Below are positions 18,993-27,559 of a DNA stretch of 64,000 nt, in pieces. Each line of letters starts with the position of its first letter. Positions within the stretch are counted from its first letter, which is position 1. The notes beneath the pieces were generated by a model. That model saw nothing but the letters and a program-made list of their open reading frames with translations. It was not told the origin of the DNA and searched no databases. The position numbers and the translations under genes were made by a program. The DNA comes from Bacteroidales bacterium UBA3844 (GTDB lineage: Bacteria; Bacteroidota; Bacteroidia; Bacteroidales; Paludibacteraceae): the NCBI GenBank assembly GCA_002392915.1, contig DGHQ01000060.1, positions 14,320 through 78,319 of the forward strand, given 5' to 3'.

Positions 18993-20861
18993 TCATATCT
19001 TATGCTTTTTTTGCCAACAGACACATCCCAAAACAATCAAAACAGTGAAAATCAAAGCACCTATCAACACAGATAGCGGGATTTCTCTGTTCATTATGAC
19101 GACTTTTGGAGTAGCTTCTTCCTGCTCTAAAACAGAAACAGTGTCTGAAATTCCATCTTCATCTATTTCTTCACTGAAATAAGAATAAGACATAAGTGTT
19201 CCTGTGTAGAAACTATTCTTTGACCTATTCATAAGTTCGATTATATTCTGAAATATAGGGAATTTACTCTCTTTGTCTTGTCTTAACATATCTCCCATAT
19301 CTGAAGGAATTGGTAAAAACCAAAATTCAGTGATCTTAGTTGTATCTTGGTTTTTATTTCCCATAAAACAATCTTCTATAGTCAAACGATATCTTCCAGC
19401 TGGAAAATAATTTATCCCTACAACACTGTTTATACGATGCCAATTATACAACAATGGGAAACATCGCATATCATATTTGGACAAATTATAAGAAATTGTA
19501 TCAGATTCAGTCTCAAATCGATTAAGTTTGATTTTCTTAATCCAATTGCAATTGTATATAGATGTATCAGTAGAGAAATCAGCCTTTTTTTCATCATATG
19601 TCATAAATCGTCCATCTATTGATTCGAAAACCCTATCTGATTCATTAAGAATTTTTTTGAACTCATTAAGATCATTTTGTGTGTCAAAATTACCATTTGT
19701 GCCATTACAAATGAATGGTCCTATTGCATCTTGAGATAACGTAAAATCTAATTTTGCATTTTTCCAATCCACAATAGAACAAGAAGTAAATTGACTCTTG
19801 TCCATGGCTGCATTGGCATTAATCCACAATGATGAGCGAACATCCTTCAATGGTATTGATTTTAATTCATCATACTTTGGTTCAGGGAAATATTCATGAT
19901 CATACGAGGAAGTATAGTTCTGAAAGAACTTAAAATAATCCCCCTCGACTGGTTTATAATTATTTTTATAATATATGCCACAGTGTTCCAACTCGTTACA
20001 ACACAAGTAATCAAAACTGCTATTTAAATAATTCTTGGATACGCTTTTCATATCACAATTAAGGGTCGCCACCATAAATGATTGAATATTATCCTTCCAC
20101 GTGCCACCAGTAGATATATCATAAGTGTAACCATATTCACCATTGTAATTCTGTTTCATCGACTCAACTCTATATTTTACGACCACTTTGGAATAAGCAT
20201 TTGGCAAAAACTTTAGTTGATGATGAAAATGAAATTGCATTTTTATCTCTTTTGAAGAGACGGAGCTCTCGATTCCTACATTTTGAATATCAACAAATTG
20301 TCCATTCTGTTCTATCTCGCATTCAGGAATATATGAGTTTTCACTAAAACTAGTAGACATGGTGTTTTCCAATTCTAAAGAATCTATATATCCGACATAG
20401 TTTTTCCAACTCATCACACGCAACTCTTTATCATGTTGTTGGACCAACTCCTTTATCCTATCATTTATAGCAATAGAACCATCCAGACCAACAACTTCTT
20501 TTGGATCAATTGTATCTTTAGTTCCCAACAACATCCTTAAAACACGGAATGAGTAACATCTCCATAATTCATACTCATTTTCCTTGACATTTTCTATAGT
20601 ATAAGGAAGCACAACATCAATCGGAAACGCACAGTCTACGGTCACTGTATCATCCGTCGTATTTTTGAAGACAAATATTGCAGTGACGCTGTCCATACTA
20701 CATATCATCAACTCTTTCTCTAATGCAATTTTATCATTTGGCTCTTTCACATAAATATTGCCGTATGTCCAATCCTCTACATTAGTTGTACCTCCGTCGT
20801 CTGCCATAAGAGAGAATATGACAGATATCTGTATAAATAGAAAGAAAAGTATTCGCTTCAT
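18993..20861 (-). CDS. secreted/membrane-anchored DUF4424-like protein
   Basis: 622 residues from ATG 20861; an ATG 21 nt upstream is rejected because the -7 box at 20880-20887 puts the transcript start between the two. A signal peptide (MKRILFFLFIQISVIFSLMA) is followed by ADDGG and a region like DUF4424: KIALEKELMICSMDSVTAIFVFKNTTDDTVTVDCAFPIDV. A C-terminal membrane helix (about 593-613) with a KKHK tail should leave the bulk in the periplasm. The middle part is not recognised. The function is unknown. It lies downstream of ileS but with its own promoter and after the ileS terminator. Confidence 0.65.
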   Translation of the reverse strand: MKRILFFLFIQISVIFSLMADDGGTTNVEDWTYGNIYVKEPNDKIALEKELMICSMDSVTAIFVFKNTTDDTVTVDCAFPIDVVLPYTIENVKENEYELWRCYSFRVLRMLLGTKDTIDPKEVVGLDGSIAINDRIKELVQQHDKELRVMSWKNYVGYIDSLELENTMSTSFSENSYIPECEIEQNGQFVDIQNVGIESSVSSKEIKMQFHFHHQLKFLPNAYSKVVVKYRVESMKQNYNGEYGYTYDISTGGTWKDNIQSFMVATLNCDMKSVSKNYLNSSFDYLCCNELEHCGIYYKNNYKPVEGDYFKFFQNYTSSYDHEYFPEPKYDELKSIPLKDVRSSLWINANAAMDKSQFTSCSIVDWKNAKLDFTLSQDAIGPFICNGTNGNFDTQNDLNEFKKILNESDRVFESIDGRFMTYDEKKADFSTDTSIYNCNWIKKIKLNRFETESDTISYNLSKYDMRCFPLLYNWHRINSVVGINYFPAGRYRLTIEDCFMGNKNQDTTKITEFWFLPIPSDMGDMLRQDKESKFPIFQNIIELMNRSKNSFYTGTLMSYSYFSEEIDEDGISDTVSVLEQEEATPKVVIMNREIPLSVLIGALIFTVLIVLGCVCWQKKHKI

Positions 20862-20879
20862 AGTCCTAATTTTTGGATG

Positions 20880-20887
20880 CAAAGATA
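20880..20887 (-). promoter_or_regulatory. -7 box of the DUF4424-like gene
   Basis: TATCTTTG on the minus strand; the predicted start near 20873 leaves a 12-nt leader to ATG 20861 and decides the choice of start. Confidence 0.55.
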
Positions 20888-20936
20888 ATCGTATTTTATG
20901 GCATCATCTATTTTATTTGAAATTAAAATTAAAAAA

Positions 20937-20986
20937 TAGCCTACAATAATGGATTTGTCTTACGACGCCACCAATACTGTAGGCTA
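20937..20986 (-). terminator. terminator of ileS
   Basis: TAGCCTACA (20937-20945) pairs with TGTAGGCTA (20978-20986) over 9 bp with a 32-nt loop. On the minus strand it is followed by a run of T, as expected for an intrinsic terminator. Confidence 0.6.
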
Positions 20987-21025
20987 ATATTTAAGATTGA
21001 CCGTCTTTATGGTCTTATATCACAC

Positions 21026-24000
21026 TTACGCTTTTACGACCTTGACATTTACCTTGTAATCATCAAAATCAAGCTCTGTTGCTCCACTGATTGAATCCAC
21101 AAGTTTAACCTCATTTGCCAAAACCTGTGAAGCGATATACTGTGCGAAATGCTCAACAGCCACATTGATTTCTGCCTTCTTCTCAATCTCAACAATAATC
21201 TTGTCTGTGATCTCAAATCCTGAAGACTTACGGATGTTCTGGATTCTGTTGACAAACTCACGTGCGATACCCTCTTCCTTCAACTCATCTGTGATTGTGA
21301 CATCTAGAGCAATTGTGATCTGGCCATTGTTGGCAACCAACCATCCTGGAATATCCTCTGAAAGGATCTCCACGTCACCCTTCTCCACAACTACAGACGC
21401 ACCTGCGACATCAAGTGTATACTGTCCGTTCTTCTCCAACTCAGCGATCTGCTCCTGAGAGAACTCTGTAAGCATCTGAGCCACAGTCTTCATGTTCTTG
21501 CCACACTTAGGTCCAAGTTTCTTGAAATCTGGTTTGATTCTCTTAACAAGGATTCCAGAAGCATCTGTCACAAAGTTGATTGCCTTGACGTTAACTTCGT
21601 TCATAATCAAATCCTTCACGGCCTCTATGTTCTCCTGCTCATTATCAGAAAGAATAGGAACCATGATCTGAGTCAGTGGCTGACGCACCTTGATATTCTC
21701 TTTCTTACGAAGAGCCAGTGTCATTGAAGAGATATCCTGAGCAAGCTGCATTCTCTCCTCAAGTGTCTTGTTGATTAAATTTTCATCTGCCGACGGGAAT
21801 TTAGCCAAGTGAACACTCTCACTCTTGTCTTTACCTGTTGCTGCGTTAAGATCAAGGAATACTCGGTCTGCGTAGAATGGTGAAATAGGAGCCATCAATC
21901 TCGACACTGTCTCAAGACATGTGTAAAGTGTCTGATATGCAGAAAGTTTATCCTTTGTCATCTCTCCACCCCAGAATCTCTTACGGCAAAGACGGACATA
22001 CCAGTTAGACAAGTTATCACAAACGAATGTAGAGATTGCACGACCTGCCTTTGTTGGCTCGTAGTCTGAATATGCAGCGTCTACATCCTTCACCAATGTA
22101 TTCAAAAGTGAGATAATCCAACGGTCGATCTCCTGACGCTCATTCATTGGAACTTCAGCCTGAGAATAATCAAATCCGTCTACATTAGCATAAAGAGCAA
22201 AGAATGAATATGTATTGTAAAGAGTACCGAAGAACTTTCTTCTTACCTCGTCAACACCCTCTTCATCGAATCTTAGGTTATCCCAAGGCGACGCGTTAGT
22301 GATCATATACCAACGAAGTGGGTCTGAACCGTATTTTTCGATAGCACCGAACGGATCAACAGCATTACCTAAACGCTTACTCATCTTGTTTCCGTTCTTG
22401 TCGAGTACAAGTCCGTTTGAGATAACAGCCTTAAATGCGACGCTGTCCTTCACCATTGTTGAGATTGCGTGAAGTGTGAAGAACCATCCACGTGTCTGGT
22501 CTACTCCCTCTGCGATGAAGTCAGCTGGGTAGAACTCACCGTTATCTACAACTTCCTTATTTTCAAATGGATAGTGCATCTGAGCGAATGGCATTGCACC
22601 TGAATCAAACCATACGTCGATAAGGTCAGTCTCTCTCTTCATCGGTTTGCCACTCTCGCTGACAAGGATAATATTGTCAACATATGGACGGTGAAGATCT
22701 ATATTCTTAGGATCGTAATTCTCTTTTGAATAGTCGCCAACTTTGAAGTTAGGCCATGGATTAGACTTCATGAATCCTGCCTTGACTGACTTGTCTATCT
22801 CTGCCATCAACTCCTCAAGCGAACCGATACATTTCTCTTCAGCACCGTCTTCAGTTCTCCAAATAGGAAGAGGAGTTCCCCAATATCTTGAACGAGACAA
22901 ATTCCAGTCGTTCAAATTCTCAAGCCACTTTCCAAAACGACCAGTACCTGTTGATTCTGGTTTCCAAAGGATAGTCTTGTTCAGCTCGATCATTCTCTCT
23001 CTTGCCGCAGTCGACTTGATAAACCAGCTATCTAGCGGATAGTAAAGCACTGGTTTGTCTGTTCTCCAACAGTGAGGATAATTGTGGACATGTTTCTCTA
23101 TCTTGAATGCCTTGTTTGTAGCCTTCATAAGCATACAGATTGAGACGTCGAGGCTCTCATCCTTGTCTGTCAAGTTCTTGTCGTATGCGTTCTTCACGAA
23201 ACGGCCCTCGAACTGTTTATACTCTTCTACATTGATATGTGTCTTGACATATTCATCGTCAAGATCAGAAAGAAGGTAGAATTTACCTGTCAAATCAACA
23301 GATGGACGAAGATTTCCGTTCTTGTCGATCAACTGAAGTGGCGGAATTCCTGCTGCTTTCGCCACTTTGGCATCGTCAGCACCAAATGTAGGAGCGATAT
23401 GTACGATACCAGTACCGTCTTCTGTTGTGACATAATCACCAGGAATCACACGGAATGCCTGATCAGCATTCTCAGGAGTGATCCAAGGAAGAAGCTGCTC
23501 ATACTTCATACCCACAAGGTCAGTACCCTTATATTCAGCTACAACCTTGAAAGGAACTAGTTTATCACCTGGCTTATAATCCTCAAATGCTATATCAGCA
23601 GCTTTTGGATTGAAATGAGCATTAAGCAATGCCTTAGCGCACACATAAGTTGCTGGCTCACCTGTGTATGGATTGAAACTCTGTACTGCCACATACTCAA
23701 TTTTAGGACCTACACAAAGAGCTGTGTTGGAAGAAAGAGTCCAAGGAGTAGTCGTCCAAGCCAAGAAGTATGGAGTGCCATGCTGAGTCATCTCTGGTTT
23801 AGGATCGATCATCTTAAACTGAGCGACTACAGTTGTATCCTTCACGTCGCGATAACAACCGGGCTGGTTCAACTCGTGAGAAGAAAGGCCGGTACCTGCT
23901 GCTGGCGAGTATGGCTGGATTGTGTATCCTTTGTAAAGGTAGCCCTTCTTGTAAAGGTCTTTCAAAAGATACCATAGAGTTTCAATATACTTGTTGTCGT

Positions 24001-24457
24001 ATGTGATGTATGGGTTTTCGAGATCCACCCAATACCCCATCTTATGAGTAAGGTCTGTCCACTCTTTTGTGAACTTCATCACATTTGTACGACAAGCCTT
24101 ATTGTAGTCATCCACTGAGATTTTCTTGCCAATATCTTCCTTTGTGATGCCAAGCTCTTTCTCTACACCAAGTTCCACAGGAAGTCCGTGAGTATCCCAT
24201 CCAGCCTTACGCTTTACATGGAATCCCTTCATAGTCTTGTATCTGCAGAAAATATCCTTGATTGAACGTGCCATTACGTGGTGAATACCTGGCATACCGT
24301 TTGCTGAAGGTGGACCTTCAAAAAACACGAAAGTTGGATTGCCCTCTCTCTCAGAGATACTCTTATGGAAAAGGTCTTTAGCATCCCAATCCTTTAGCAC
24401 CTCCTTGTTTACATCCGAGAGGTTAAAATTCGAATACTCAGTAAATTTCTTACCCAT
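21026..24457 (-). CDS. ileS: isoleucyl-tRNA synthetase
   Basis: 1143 residues, a class I aminoacyl-tRNA synthetase that charges tRNA-Ile. The HIGH-equivalent is in GPPSANGMPGIHH (48-60), and the KMSKR loop (GNKMSKRLGN) is near residue 690. The editing domain lies between (TTPWTLSSNTAL ... GTGIVHIAP). The long C-terminal region with anticodon-binding motifs (NWYVRLCRKRFWGG) and a zinc-free tail is of the eukaryote-like type common in Bacteroidetes, which often resists mupirocin; the resistance is family knowledge, not seen. A -7 box lies 62 nt upstream and a terminator follows. No T-box leader is seen. Confidence 0.97.
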   Translation of the reverse strand: MGKKFTEYSNFNLSDVNKEVLKDWDAKDLFHKSISEREGNPTFVFFEGPPSANGMPGIHHVMARSIKDIFCRYKTMKGFHVKRKAGWDTHGLPVELGVEKELGITKEDIGKKISVDDYNKACRTNVMKFTKEWTDLTHKMGYWVDLENPYITYDNKYIETLWYLLKDLYKKGYLYKGYTIQPYSPAAGTGLSSHELNQPGCYRDVKDTTVVAQFKMIDPKPEMTQHGTPYFLAWTTTPWTLSSNTALCVGPKIEYVAVQSFNPYTGEPATYVCAKALLNAHFNPKAADIAFEDYKPGDKLVPFKVVAEYKGTDLVGMKYEQLLPWITPENADQAFRVIPGDYVTTEDGTGIVHIAPTFGADDAKVAKAAGIPPLQLIDKNGNLRPSVDLTGKFYLLSDLDDEYVKTHINVEEYKQFEGRFVKNAYDKNLTDKDESLDVSICMLMKATNKAFKIEKHVHNYPHCWRTDKPVLYYPLDSWFIKSTAARERMIELNKTILWKPESTGTGRFGKWLENLNDWNLSRSRYWGTPLPIWRTEDGAEEKCIGSLEELMAEIDKSVKAGFMKSNPWPNFKVGDYSKENYDPKNIDLHRPYVDNIILVSESGKPMKRETDLIDVWFDSGAMPFAQMHYPFENKEVVDNGEFYPADFIAEGVDQTRGWFFTLHAISTMVKDSVAFKAVISNGLVLDKNGNKMSKRLGNAVDPFGAIEKYGSDPLRWYMITNASPWDNLRFDEEGVDEVRRKFFGTLYNTYSFFALYANVDGFDYSQAEVPMNERQEIDRWIISLLNTLVKDVDAAYSDYEPTKAGRAISTFVCDNLSNWYVRLCRKRFWGGEMTKDKLSAYQTLYTCLETVSRLMAPISPFYADRVFLDLNAATGKDKSESVHLAKFPSADENLINKTLEERMQLAQDISSMTLALRKKENIKVRQPLTQIMVPILSDNEQENIEAVKDLIMNEVNVKAINFVTDASGILVKRIKPDFKKLGPKCGKNMKTVAQMLTEFSQEQIAELEKNGQYTLDVAGASVVVEKGDVEILSEDIPGWLVANNGQITIALDVTITDELKEEGIAREFVNRIQNIRKSSGFEITDKIIVEIEKKAEINVAVEHFAQYIASQVLANEVKLVDSISGATELDFDDYKVNVKVVKA

Positions 24458-24518
24458 TATTTAAAATGTATTTCTTATTTTCATGAAAATCTGCCCAACA
24501 TCAACCTGATAGGCATCG

Positions 24519-24526
24519 CAAAATTA
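24519..24526 (-). promoter_or_regulatory. -7 box of ileS
   Basis: TAATTTTG on the minus strand, preceded by a T-rich stretch; it predicts a leader of about 55 nt before ileS. Confidence 0.5.
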
Positions 24527-24637
24527 CAAAAAAAATGTATTGTACAGCATTTATATTCGCTAAAAAGTAAATAAAGTCGTATCTTCGCAGTATATAAAGT
24601 CCAAAATAAGACTCATACATTGTAGAGCATTGAATTT

Positions 24638-24700
24638 TGAGGATTGTTAAGGGCTGAACGCCTTAACCCCTTTCTCCTACGCGAGCTCGTAGGGCAAACG
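24638..24700 (+). repeat. REP/MITE-like element, copy A
   Basis: GAGGATTGTTAAGGGC followed by GAACGCC and TTAACCCC, then a GCGAGCTCG segment. It is one of eight copies in the window sharing the GAGGATTGTTAAGGGC end and the GGGC-gaac-GCCC hairpin. It lies between ileS and trmD, probably inside the trmD leader: a weak -7-like TATCTTCG is at 24581-24588. Confidence 0.75.
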
Positions 24701-24756
24701 ATAAAAAAGAAGTTGGGTTAGGCTACATGTATCAATTGCCATAATAGTTCAATAAA

Positions 24757-25434
24757 ATGAGAATAGATATTTTGTCGTGCGTGCCAGAGCTTCTTGAAAG
24801 TCCGTTGCAGCATTCGATTATAAAGAGGGCGAGAGAAAAGGGTTTGGTGGATATCCAAATCCACAATATCCGTGACTATACGCTCAACAAGCATCTGAAG
24901 GTCGACGACGAGGCTTACGGATACTCTGCTGGTATGGTGATGCAGATCGAGCCAATCGACAGACTTATCACACATCTTAAAGAGCAGAGAGAATATGACG
25001 AGGTGATATACACCAGTCCCGACGGTGAGACGTTCAACCAGAAGATTGCCAACGAGTTGTCGCTCTACAACAACATCATAATCCTTTGCGGACACTACAA
25101 GGGCATCGACCACCGTATACGCGAGCATCTCATCACACGTGAGATTTCAGTCGGTGATTTCGTATTGACGGGAGGTGAACTCGCGTCGCTGATCATGACA
25201 GATGCTGTTGTCCGTCTGCTTCCAGGAGCAATGAGTGATTTGGAGAGTGCTTTGACAGACTGTTTCCAGGATGACCTCTTGGCTCCACCTGTCTACACAC
25301 GTCCTGCGGAATATAAAGGATGGAAGGTGCCTGACATCCTTTTGTCTGGAAATGAAAAACTGATCCGTGAATGGGAATACGAGCAGAGTCTGGAAAGGAC
25401 AAAAAAACTAAGACCAGATCTTTTGAAAGAATAA
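24757..25434 (+). CDS. trmD: tRNA (guanine37-N1)-methyltransferase
   Basis: 225 residues, a SPOUT-class enzyme that methylates G37 of tRNAs reading codons starting with C, preventing +1 frameshifts. Typical motifs are present: MRIDILSCVPELL at the start, DDEAYGYSAGMVMQ (in the substrate-binding region), the knot with LCGHYKGIDHRI and the SVGDFVLTGGELA segment. The usual neighbours (rimM, rpsP, rplS) are absent, as in many Bacteroidetes. A repeat element sits in the preceding 120 bp. Confidence 0.96.
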   Translation: MRIDILSCVPELLESPLQHSIIKRAREKGLVDIQIHNIRDYTLNKHLKVDDEAYGYSAGMVMQIEPIDRLITHLKEQREYDEVIYTSPDGETFNQKIANELSLYNNIIILCGHYKGIDHRIREHLITREISVGDFVLTGGELASLIMTDAVVRLLPGAMSDLESALTDCFQDDLLAPPVYTRPAEYKGWKVPDILLSGNEKLIREWEYEQSLERTKKLRPDLLKE

Positions 25435-25498
25435 ACATATCGGTAGAGACGGGGCTCTCCCAGTCTTTACAAATTTTATTCTATCTCATTATCCTATT

Positions 25499-25707
25499 AT
25501 GTCGGCCAATAAAACTACTATCAAAAAGTGGATAAAGAGAATAGCGATCATATTCACAATCTGCCTATTCATAATTTGTATACTCATTATCATTGGTATA
25601 ATAGGATTTTTTGTATATGCGGTGATGGAGCGTTAATGTTAGATACTCATTTGTAGTCGAAGGAAAATCCAACTACATATAAATGAAGATAATTGTCAAA
25701 ATCAAAA
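25499..25707 (+). pseudogene. decayed partial copy of the following gene
   Basis: An ATG at 25499 opens 45 codons ending TAA at 25636. Its first 20 codons match the next gene closely (NKTTIKKWIKR...), giving a cytoplasmic KKWIKR segment and one membrane helix. The frame then stops in GCGTTAATGTTAGAT, a sequence also present in the neighbour at the codons for GALMLDA, and similarity to the neighbour continues past the stop (GGAAAATCCAACT, ATAAATGAAGATAATTG). The copy thus lost roughly 160 bp internally and is out of frame. A 45-residue membrane peptide could still be made, but decay of a tandem duplicate is the simpler reading. Confidence 0.75.
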
Positions 25708-25725
25708 ATCTAATTATTCTTCGTC

Positions 25726-26196
25726 ATGAATAAAACTACTATCAAGAAGTGGATAAAGAGATTAGCGATTCTATCTGCATTCTGCCTATTTATTTTCATT
25801 TGTCTAACAGGGCTTATTATACATGCGTTAGACGAAGGATGTAGTCAGATACCTGAAAAACCTGCAAACATACCTCAATCTGCTGTTTGGACGGGAGAGT
25901 GTGAGACAGGACATTGGGTAAATCTTGTTGAAATCCATGACGGTAAATATCATTTTATGCTTTATGATGTCTCGAATGGAGCGTTAATGTTAGATGCAGA
26001 CTTCGTTTTCGAGGGAAAATCCAACTGCATTATAAATGAAGATAATTGGCAAAATCAAATACTTAGTTATAAAGTGGAAGCCGATTGGATAAATATAAAT
26101 GGAGGAAAACTAAAACTTGTATTACCTGCATACGGAGGAGAATACTGGGATAAAGACAAGGGAGCCTTCATTTGGGATAACGACAAGATTGAATAA
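25726..26196 (+). CDS. uncharacterised membrane-anchored protein
   Basis: 156 residues, not recognised. A positively charged start (MNKTTIKKWIKR) and one membrane helix (about 14-35) anchor it, with the rest outside the cytoplasm. The outer part is a small, Trp-rich likely beta domain (SAVWTGECETGHWVNLVEIHDGKYHFMLYDV), with a repeated Trp/Gly/Asp pattern to the end. It is preceded by a decayed duplicate of itself and followed after 82 bp by a kinase-like gene on the same strand. The composition looks like a real protein; the role is unknown. Confidence 0.65.
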   Translation: MNKTTIKKWIKRLAILSAFCLFIFICLTGLIIHALDEGCSQIPEKPANIPQSAVWTGECETGHWVNLVEIHDGKYHFMLYDVSNGALMLDADFVFEGKSNCIINEDNWQNQILSYKVEADWININGGKLKLVLPAYGGEYWDKDKGAFIWDNDKIE

Positions 26197-26278
26197 CAGG
26201 TAGGTACGGACATAAGTGTGGAAATATTATCACCAGACTGTATCAAGATAAGGCATTAATAATTAAAAATCAACTATC

Positions 26279-27085
26279 ATGAGCAATGGAACAAGACTTG
26301 AGCAAAATAATAATGAGTCAAACCAACATGTCGGTGGAGACCTTTATCAAAACCTATCCAGAAGAGAAATGGCAGATCTTGACAGAGGCGACATACGAGT
26401 GCTTGAAAAAGAGGTTCACGATCAACCGTATGGAGATTCAGAGAATGTCCAGACTACTCTTGAGCAAACCAGAGCGGAGCAGGTAGAGACGAAAAGATTG
26501 TTTGATATAGCCAAAGAAAATGGTCTGTTTATCGACAGAGAGACAATCGATAAGTTTGGCGACAAACTTTGCACCAAGACTGGCGAATGCGAGATTTTCT
26601 ACAATGAAAAAGAATCTCTTATTTATAAGGTGAAGGATCCGTTTGCCAAATGGGTGATCAAGGAGCTCCACGCTGAAGATGCCATCTATGAGCATATTGT
26701 CCATAATCTTCTGTTTCCTAACACTAGTTATAAATTTATCGGTATTGCAGAAGACGAAGGTAATCTTCGAATCGTGTTGACGCAGCCATTTATATCGTCT
26801 ACCAATGCCCACCCTACAGACGATGAGATCATTTGTCATCTGAAGACGTTGGGATTAGAACCAGACGGTCCTTACTTCTATGGCAACGAATATGTCACTG
26901 TCACAGACATCGGTACTGCCAGCGATAATGTGTTGAAAGGAGACGACGGAGAACTATACTTCATTGACCCAATCATCAAACTGAAGAAGCCAGCAAAAGA
27001 AGTCATAGAATTTCTGATAAACTTCACACCAAAAGATGAACCATTGCCTTGGTGGAAATCATTGCTGAAACGTTTCTCTCGTTGA
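26279..27085 (+). CDS. protein with polyvalent-protein-type kinase-like domain
   Basis: 268 residues. Residues about 75-260 resemble the Ser/Thr/Tyr kinase-like domain found in phage and conjugative-element polyvalent proteins: ESLIYKVKDPFAKWV (beta strand with a candidate ATP-binding Lys), a helical middle, SDNVLKGDDGELYFIDPI (catalytic-loop Asn and a D near the position of DFG). The first 70 residues are charged and low-complexity. The domain usually sits in very long proteins of mobile elements; here it stands alone. Kinase activity is not certain because the HxD motif is not clear. It lies in a small accessory patch with a decayed gene copy upstream. Confidence 0.6.
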   Translation: MSNGTRLEQNNNESNQHVGGDLYQNLSRREMADLDRGDIRVLEKEVHDQPYGDSENVQTTLEQTRAEQVETKRLFDIAKENGLFIDRETIDKFGDKLCTKTGECEIFYNEKESLIYKVKDPFAKWVIKELHAEDAIYEHIVHNLLFPNTSYKFIGIAEDEGNLRIVLTQPFISSTNAHPTDDEIICHLKTLGLEPDGPYFYGNEYVTVTDIGTASDNVLKGDDGELYFIDPIIKLKKPAKEVIEFLINFTPKDEPLPWWKSLLKRFSR

Positions 27086-27198
27086 CTATACAAAAAAAAG
27101 CAATCAAAACAACATAAAAATAAAAACAGCTGTTTCTAAAATTAGAGTCAGCCTATTTCCTCAGGTTTTATTCCGCCACATAACTCAATTCTACTCTC

Positions 27199-27467
27199 AT
27201 GAAAAAATTCAAAACTGCCCTGTTATATTTTACATTGATAGCATTGACTCTAAATCTCATTGCTTTACATGTATATTCCATGTTGGATTTTGAATACGCT
27301 TTCTTACTAATCTCTGCTGTCATCGCTATACTTTATTTCCTGATATACAAACTTTACATAAACGCACAGAAGAATCAGACCCGCTGTTAAATTCACTAGG
27401 ATTACTTATAATAGCTTGGATAATCAGTTTCATGACAATTTTACTCGTACTCTGTCTGTTTGCTTAA
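27199..27467 (+). pseudogene. small membrane protein, possibly frameshifted
   Basis: An ATG at 27199 gives 63 residues with two membrane helices and a stop at 27388-27390. From 27372 the overlapping frame (offset -1) is open for 31 codons (ESDPLLNSLG, then LLIIAWIISF and a hydrophobic end) to a TAA at 27467, which would add a third membrane helix. Together they make a well-formed three-helix protein of about 88 residues if a single base is missing near 27370. Either the 63-residue protein is the intact product, or the gene carries a frameshift (or the sequence an error). Function unknown. Confidence 0.5.
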
Positions 27468-27510
27468 AACATCTCGCCTTTCGTCCTTCGCCTTTCGCCA
27501 AACAAAAAAA

Positions 27511-27540
27511 GCGGAACACTAATATAATTTAGCATTCCGC
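27511..27540 (-). terminator. GCGGAA...TTCCGC hairpin, repeat-type terminator
   Basis: GCGGAA pairs with TTCCGC around a CTAA/TTAG inner stem. On the minus strand a T run follows (TTTTTTTG), so it ends the transporter transcript. The right half (TTTAGCATTCCGCATTTATAATT) recurs near 34690, 36390 and 36460 as a repeat family. Confidence 0.65.
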
Positions 27541-27559
27541 ATTTATAATTTATAATTCA

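Noticed and set aside
24458..24756. T-box or tRNA in the ileS/trmD gap
   Set aside because: No T-box core or cloverleaf could be recognised; the hairpin present belongs to repeat copy A.
26286..26486. 66-codon gene overlapping the kinase-like gene
   Set aside because: It has plausible composition but lies entirely inside the longer frame with domain similarity; no independent start signal.
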